DNA of 37,441 nucleotides from contig JAQYBF010000039.1 in assembly GCA_029338875.1 (NCBI GenBank), forward strand, positions 1-37,441, in the 5' to 3' direction. The first letter of the stretch is position 1. Each line of letters opens with the position of its first letter. Origin of the DNA: Lachnospiraceae bacterium. GTDB lineage: Bacteria > Bacillota > Clostridia > Lachnospirales > Lachnospiraceae. Under the pieces are notes generated by a model. It was not told where the DNA came from. It saw only the letters and a program-made list of their open reading frames with translations, and made no database searches. Below are positions 33,680-37,441 of this stretch, in pieces. The position numbers and the translations under genes are program-made.

Positions 33680-34740
33680 TGGATCTGGATACACTGCAAA
33701 TTTTAAAAACCGCCGTGAACCGGGGAGCTACGGATATTTTCATTGTTGCCGGCCATGCCGTCAGTATGCGTGTCAATGGTCTTATTTCACCGGAAGAGGA
33801 TTTGAATGAAAGACCTCTGGAGCCGGCGGACTGTGAGGCGCTGATTAAAAAAATCTATGATCTGGCCGGACGGACTATGGAAAAACTGAAGGAGGAGGGA
33901 GACGACGATTTCTCTTTCTCCATAAGAGGTTTTTCCCGATTCCGAATCAATGCCTATAAGCAGAGGGGATCTCTTGCGGCAGTGATCCGTACCATTACTT
34001 TTGAGATTCCAAAGGCAGAGGATATGCATATTCCGGACCAGGTTATCCGGCTGGGGGCCGTCAATAAGGGCATGGTCCTTGTGACCGGGCCGGCCGGAAG
34101 CGGTAAGTCCACAACTCTGGCCTGCATTATCGATTACATCAACCGGAATATGGCCCGTAATATCATCACTCTGGAGGACCCGATCGAGTATCTCCACAAG
34201 CATGACAAGAGCCTGATCAGTCAGAGAGAGATTCACATCGATACCGAGAGCTATCTGACCGGTCTTCGTTCGACACTTCGTCAGAGCCCTGATGTCATTC
34301 TCCTGGGAGAAATGCGGGATTATGAAACCATTGCCACGGCCATGACAGCAGCGGAAACCGGGCATCTGATCTTTTCCACATTGCATACTATCGGGGCAGC
34401 CAATACCATCAACCGGATTATTGATGTCTTTCCGGCCGAGCAGCAGAGGCAGATCGCCGTTCAGCTTTCCATGGTCCTGACGGCGGTGGTTTCTCAGCAG
34501 CTGATTCCTACCGTGGACGGAGGCCTGATTCCGGCCTTTGAGATTATGATCGTCAATCCGGCCATCCGGAACATGATCCGGACCGATAAGATCTTCCAGA
34601 TCGATACGGTCATTGCCGGTGATAAGGAAATGCAGACCATGGACAGCTGTCTTCTGGGCTATTACAGGGCCGGCAGGATATCGAAGGAGGTCATGCTGGA
34701 GAAGGCGGCCAATCCGGAAGTCCTTGAGAGAAAACTGTAA
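33679..34740 (+). CDS. pilT: Type IV pilus twitching ATPase PilT-like
   Basis: GPAGSGKSTTLA, ITLEDPIEYLHKH, LRQSPDVILLGEMRDYETI, TGHLIFSTLHT, C-terminal AIRNMIR motif. Confidence 0.92.
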   Translation: MDLDTLQILKTAVNRGATDIFIVAGHAVSMRVNGLISPEEDLNERPLEPADCEALIKKIYDLAGRTMEKLKEEGDDDFSFSIRGFSRFRINAYKQRGSLAAVIRTITFEIPKAEDMHIPDQVIRLGAVNKGMVLVTGPAGSGKSTTLACIIDYINRNMARNIITLEDPIEYLHKHDKSLISQREIHIDTESYLTGLRSTLRQSPDVILLGEMRDYETIATAMTAAETGHLIFSTLHTIGAANTINRIIDVFPAEQQRQIAVQLSMVLTAVVSQQLIPTVDGGLIPAFEIMIVNPAIRNMIRTDKIFQIDTVIAGDKEMQTMDSCLLGYYRAGRISKEVMLEKAANPEVLERKL

Positions 34741-34752
34741 AGAAATATAGGA

Positions 34753-34771
34753 ACCGGAAGAGCATTCCGGT
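34753..34771 (+). promoter_or_regulatory. Short hairpin in pilT-rho intergenic region
   Basis: ACCGGAA-GAGCA-TTCCGGT, 7-bp arms. Confidence 0.4.
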
Positions 34772-34807
34772 ATTGTAAATAAAAAATACTAGAACTGAGG
34801 AAATCGT

Positions 34808-36907
34808 ATGGCAGGAAGTATGAAAGAAAAATATGAGACACTGTCTGCAGCAGTCCTGAGAGATCTGGCCAAAAGCAGGGGAATTGCCAGAATCTCCCGC
34901 CTGAAGAAGGACGAGCTGATCGAAGTCATGCTGCGGCAGGATGTCATTGATGCAGAGGCCAAAAAGGCAAAGGAAGAAGCCGGGAAGGCTGCTTCTGCAG
35001 ACAGGACCAAAGCGGTAGAGAAGTCCTCTTCGGAAGACGCGCAGATAGAAGAAAAAAACACTTCTGTTAAGAGCGATGCTGAGCCGGAAGAGGGAGCAGA
35101 GTCTGCCGCTCCTTCCAGGAAAAGAAAAACCAGGGCCAAGGCAGAGGCAAAGCCGGAAAAGAAGTCTGCGAAGAAAACCGCAGGAAAGACCGCAGGAAAA
35201 ACTGCCGGCAGAAGAAAGGCAAAAGCTGAAAGAGAAGCGGAAGCCGGATCCGATGTCAATGCTGAGTCTGCAAGGAAAGCAGAGGGTAAGGCAGAAGCAG
35301 AAACCGAATCTGCAGCTGAAGAAGAGGCCACAGATACCGCTGAAGGCAAGGAACCCGCTCAGAAGACAAGAGGTCAGAAGCAGAAGAGAACAGCCCGGTC
35401 CCGGAAAAACTCTGAAGAGGGACGGACTTCTGCCAGACCGTCTGCCCGCAGGACTTCTCAGAAGAGAGCCGAGACCGGCCTGAATCGTACGAAGACAGAA
35501 GGAACTTCCAAGCGTCCAAAGAGTGAAGAAGAAGCGCCGCTTCAGATGCATGCACATCCCTATGAAGGACCTGCAGCCAAGGATAAGGAAGAAGTCAGAG
35601 CAGCAGAAGGCCAGGGCCGGGCAGCAGAGGGCCAGAGAGAGGAAGGCCAGTCGGCCCGCCGCGAGGAAAGCAGAGTCGAGCGCCATGAAGAGAACCGGCC
35701 GGAGCGTCATGAGGAAAGCCGGGCTGAACGCCAGGCTGCCCGGGATGAGAAGGCGGCGGAGGAGATCTCCCAGTACAGGGATGCCCGTTCGGTTACCGGC
35801 ATTCTCGAGGTTATGCAGGAAGGATACGGCTTCTTACGCGGCAGCAATTACATGCCGGGCGACAATGATGTCTATGTCTCTCCTTCCCAGATCCGCCGCT
35901 TTAACATGCGGACCGGAGATATCATTACCGGTAAGACCCGGAAGAACAACCCCAATGATAAATACGGGGCTCTTCTTTTCGTGGACACCATGAACGGGGT
36001 TAATCCGGACCAGGCATCGCATCGGTCTAAATTTGAGGATATGGTCCCCATCTTCCCGAATGAGCGGATCCGTCTCGAGTACGAGGGCTGCAGCCCGGCC
36101 ATGCGGATCGTGGATCTCTTCTCCCCGATCGGCAAGGGCCAGCGAGGCATGATCGTTTCCCAGCCCAAGGCCGGAAAGACGACCCTCCTGAAGGAAGTCG
36201 CCAAATCCGTCAAGATGTCCCATCCGGACATGCACATCATCGTCCTTCTGATCGATGAGCGTCCCGAGGAAGTCACGGATATGAAGGAATCCATCGAGGG
36301 CGGAAATGTCGAGGTCATCTACTCGACCTTTGACGAGCTGCCCGAGCACCACAAGCGGGTTTCGGAAATGACGATCGAGCGCGCCAAGCGGCTGGTAGAG
36401 CAGGGAAAGGATGTCATGATCCTTCTCGATTCCATCACACGTCTGGCCCGGGCCTATAACCTGACCGTTCCGCCATCCGGACGGACTCTGTCCGGCGGCC
36501 TGGATCCTGCGGCATTGCATATGCCTAAGCGCTTCTTCGGCGCAGCCAGAAACATGCGGGAAGGCGGATCCCTGACCATCCTCGCGACGGCTCTGGTCAA
36601 TACCGGGTCCAAGATGGATGACGTTGTCTACGAGGAATTCAAGGGCACCGGCAATATGGAACTGATTCTGGACCGGAAGATGTCGGAACGGCGGATCTTC
36701 CCGGCCATCGATCTCTCCCAGTCCTCGACAAGACGGGATGACCTTCTTCTGTCCAGGGAAGAGAGAGCGGCAATGGATATTGTCCGCCGTGGTCTGGTCA
36801 ATAACCTGCGGCGGGATGAAGCCACAGAACAGGTCCTCAATATGCTGACCCATACCAGAAATAATGGAGACCTGGTCAAACTGATCCTTCGGAAGAGAAT
36901 GCTGTAA
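34808..36907 (+). CDS. rho: Transcription termination factor Rho with long low-complexity insertion
   Basis: N-terminal Rho_N/SAP-like start, C-terminal ~370 aa canonical Rho ([93 protein letters not shown]). Confidence 0.96.
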   Translation: MAGSMKEKYETLSAAVLRDLAKSRGIARISRLKKDELIEVMLRQDVIDAEAKKAKEEAGKAASADRTKAVEKSSSEDAQIEEKNTSVKSDAEPEEGAESAAPSRKRKTRAKAEAKPEKKSAKKTAGKTAGKTAGRRKAKAEREAEAGSDVNAESARKAEGKAEAETESAAEEEATDTAEGKEPAQKTRGQKQKRTARSRKNSEEGRTSARPSARRTSQKRAETGLNRTKTEGTSKRPKSEEEAPLQMHAHPYEGPAAKDKEEVRAAEGQGRAAEGQREEGQSARREESRVERHEENRPERHEESRAERQAARDEKAAEEISQYRDARSVTGILEVMQEGYGFLRGSNYMPGDNDVYVSPSQIRRFNMRTGDIITGKTRKNNPNDKYGALLFVDTMNGVNPDQASHRSKFEDMVPIFPNERIRLEYEGCSPAMRIVDLFSPIGKGQRGMIVSQPKAGKTTLLKEVAKSVKMSHPDMHIIVLLIDERPEEVTDMKESIEGGNVEVIYSTFDELPEHHKRVSEMTIERAKRLVEQGKDVMILLDSITRLARAYNLTVPPSGRTLSGGLDPAALHMPKRFFGAARNMREGGSLTILATALVNTGSKMDDVVYEEFKGTGNMELILDRKMSERRIFPAIDLSQSSTRRDDLLLSREERAAMDIVRRGLVNNLRRDEATEQVLNMLTHTRNNGDLVKLILRKRML

Positions 36908-37029
36908 GACCGTTCGATAATTCTAAGTCCGAATGTTTCAGCACAACAACTTTATCCCAATGAATCCGATTATTATTCTGTGATGACTTATAGGGTAAGC
37001 TACAAGCCATATCAATTAGGAGAGCTTAT

Positions 37030-37293
37030 ATGAGTATAAAGAAGCGAAAAAGGATTGTCTTGTTTTTTTTACTCTTACTTATTTTATTCGTATCATGTCT
37101 TGGACTGTTATGGAAGAAAAATACAAAATCTCCATCAAAGCAAGATACGACAAAAGAAAGCGTACAGGAAGAAAGGGAAGAGCGTCATTTGGAAAATGTC
37201 GATGAGGAATATGTCACCATCCCATCTGATGATTCTTTGAAAACCATGCCTTATGATCAAAACAAAGATTATAAGAAAATATTGATTGAATAG
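37030..37293 (+). CDS. Hypothetical small membrane-anchored protein
   Basis: 87 aa; N-terminal basic stretch + TM RIVLFFLLLLILFVSCLGLLW then charged tail; AGGAG upstream; AT-richer than its neighbours. Confidence 0.5.
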   Translation: MSIKKRKRIVLFFLLLLILFVSCLGLLWKKNTKSPSKQDTTKESVQEEREERHLENVDEEYVTIPSDDSLKTMPYDQNKDYKKILIE

Positions 37294-37409
37294 GGAAAAC
37301 CGTTCATTTCCACTTGCAGACAAGAGATCATGGTGATATACTTAAAAAGCTGTTTCGGGATGTACAGCAAGCAGTATGAATTTATTTTTTATTAGAAGAG
37401 GTGAAAGTC

Positions 37410-37441
37410 ATGCGTAAGGGAATCCATCCGGATTACTATCA
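37410..37441 (+). CDS. rpmE: 50S ribosomal protein L31 (N-terminus only, truncated by window edge)
   Basis: ATG at 37410 gives MRKGIHPDYY..., a typical L31 N-terminus; preceded by GAAGAGGTG SD; commonly found next to rho in Firmicutes. Confidence 0.75.
   Translation, partial: MRKGIHPDYY

Noticed and set aside
34691-35710. 339-aa antisense ORF opposite rho
   Set aside because: Opposes the strongly supported Rho ORF; openness is explained by purine-rich low-complexity sequence on the + strand; product is a Ser/Leu/Phe/Cys-rich nonsense composition.
35834-36853. 339-aa antisense ORF opposite Rho core
   Set aside because: Codon-mirroring shadow of the highly conserved Rho catalytic domain; no recognisable protein motif.
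1-37441. CRISPR arrays, tRNA/rRNA genes, transposases, phage genes, toxin-antitoxin or restriction-modification systems
   Set aside because: Looked for on both strands; no regularly spaced repeats, no tRNA-like cloverleaf, and no ORF resembling these families was recognised.

Overview
Chromosomal window (~37.4 kb) that looks like a Firmicutes/Clostridia genome, probably Lachnospiraceae-like (inferred from gene content; not verified). No rRNA, tRNA, CRISPR array, IS element or prophage was recognised. Most genes are on the + strand: a metal-resistance region (ArsR-type repressor on -, HMA protein and P1B ATPase on +), TSCPD protein, SRAP/HMCES-like protein, TPP riboswitch-thiT, ABC-F (-), pyruvate:ferredoxin oxidoreductase, coiled-coil tail-anchored protein, CBS/DRTGG-type Mn inorganic pyrophosphatase, flavin reductase-proA, a nitrilase-HD fusion, HD protein, cardiolipin synthase, argC, DUF1275 protein, MATE pump, heterodimeric ABC exporter, preQ1 riboswitch-queT, DUF4364 (-), malic enzyme (-), transglutaminase-like lipoprotein, a compact type IV pilus-like operon (GspF/PilC, four small TM proteins, PilT), Rho with a very long charged insertion, and the start of rpmE. 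Best candidates for something undescribed: (1) the T4P-like operon, whose small pilin-like proteins lack a recognisable prepilin cleavage glycine and which shows only a PilT-type motor; (2) a nitrilase-HD phosphohydrolase fusion with an apparent loss of the catalytic lysine; (3) an SRAP protein ending in a beta-clamp-binding-like motif; (4) an ABC-F protein with one entire composite ATP site degenerate; (5) several cis-elements: a 12-2-12 ArsR operator, paired TTTCAGTC-N8-GACTGAAA operators, a GTTTTGTATACAAAAC palindrome, and mutually exclusive hairpins in the ABC-exporter leader. All calls come from reading the sequence; no database search was run.
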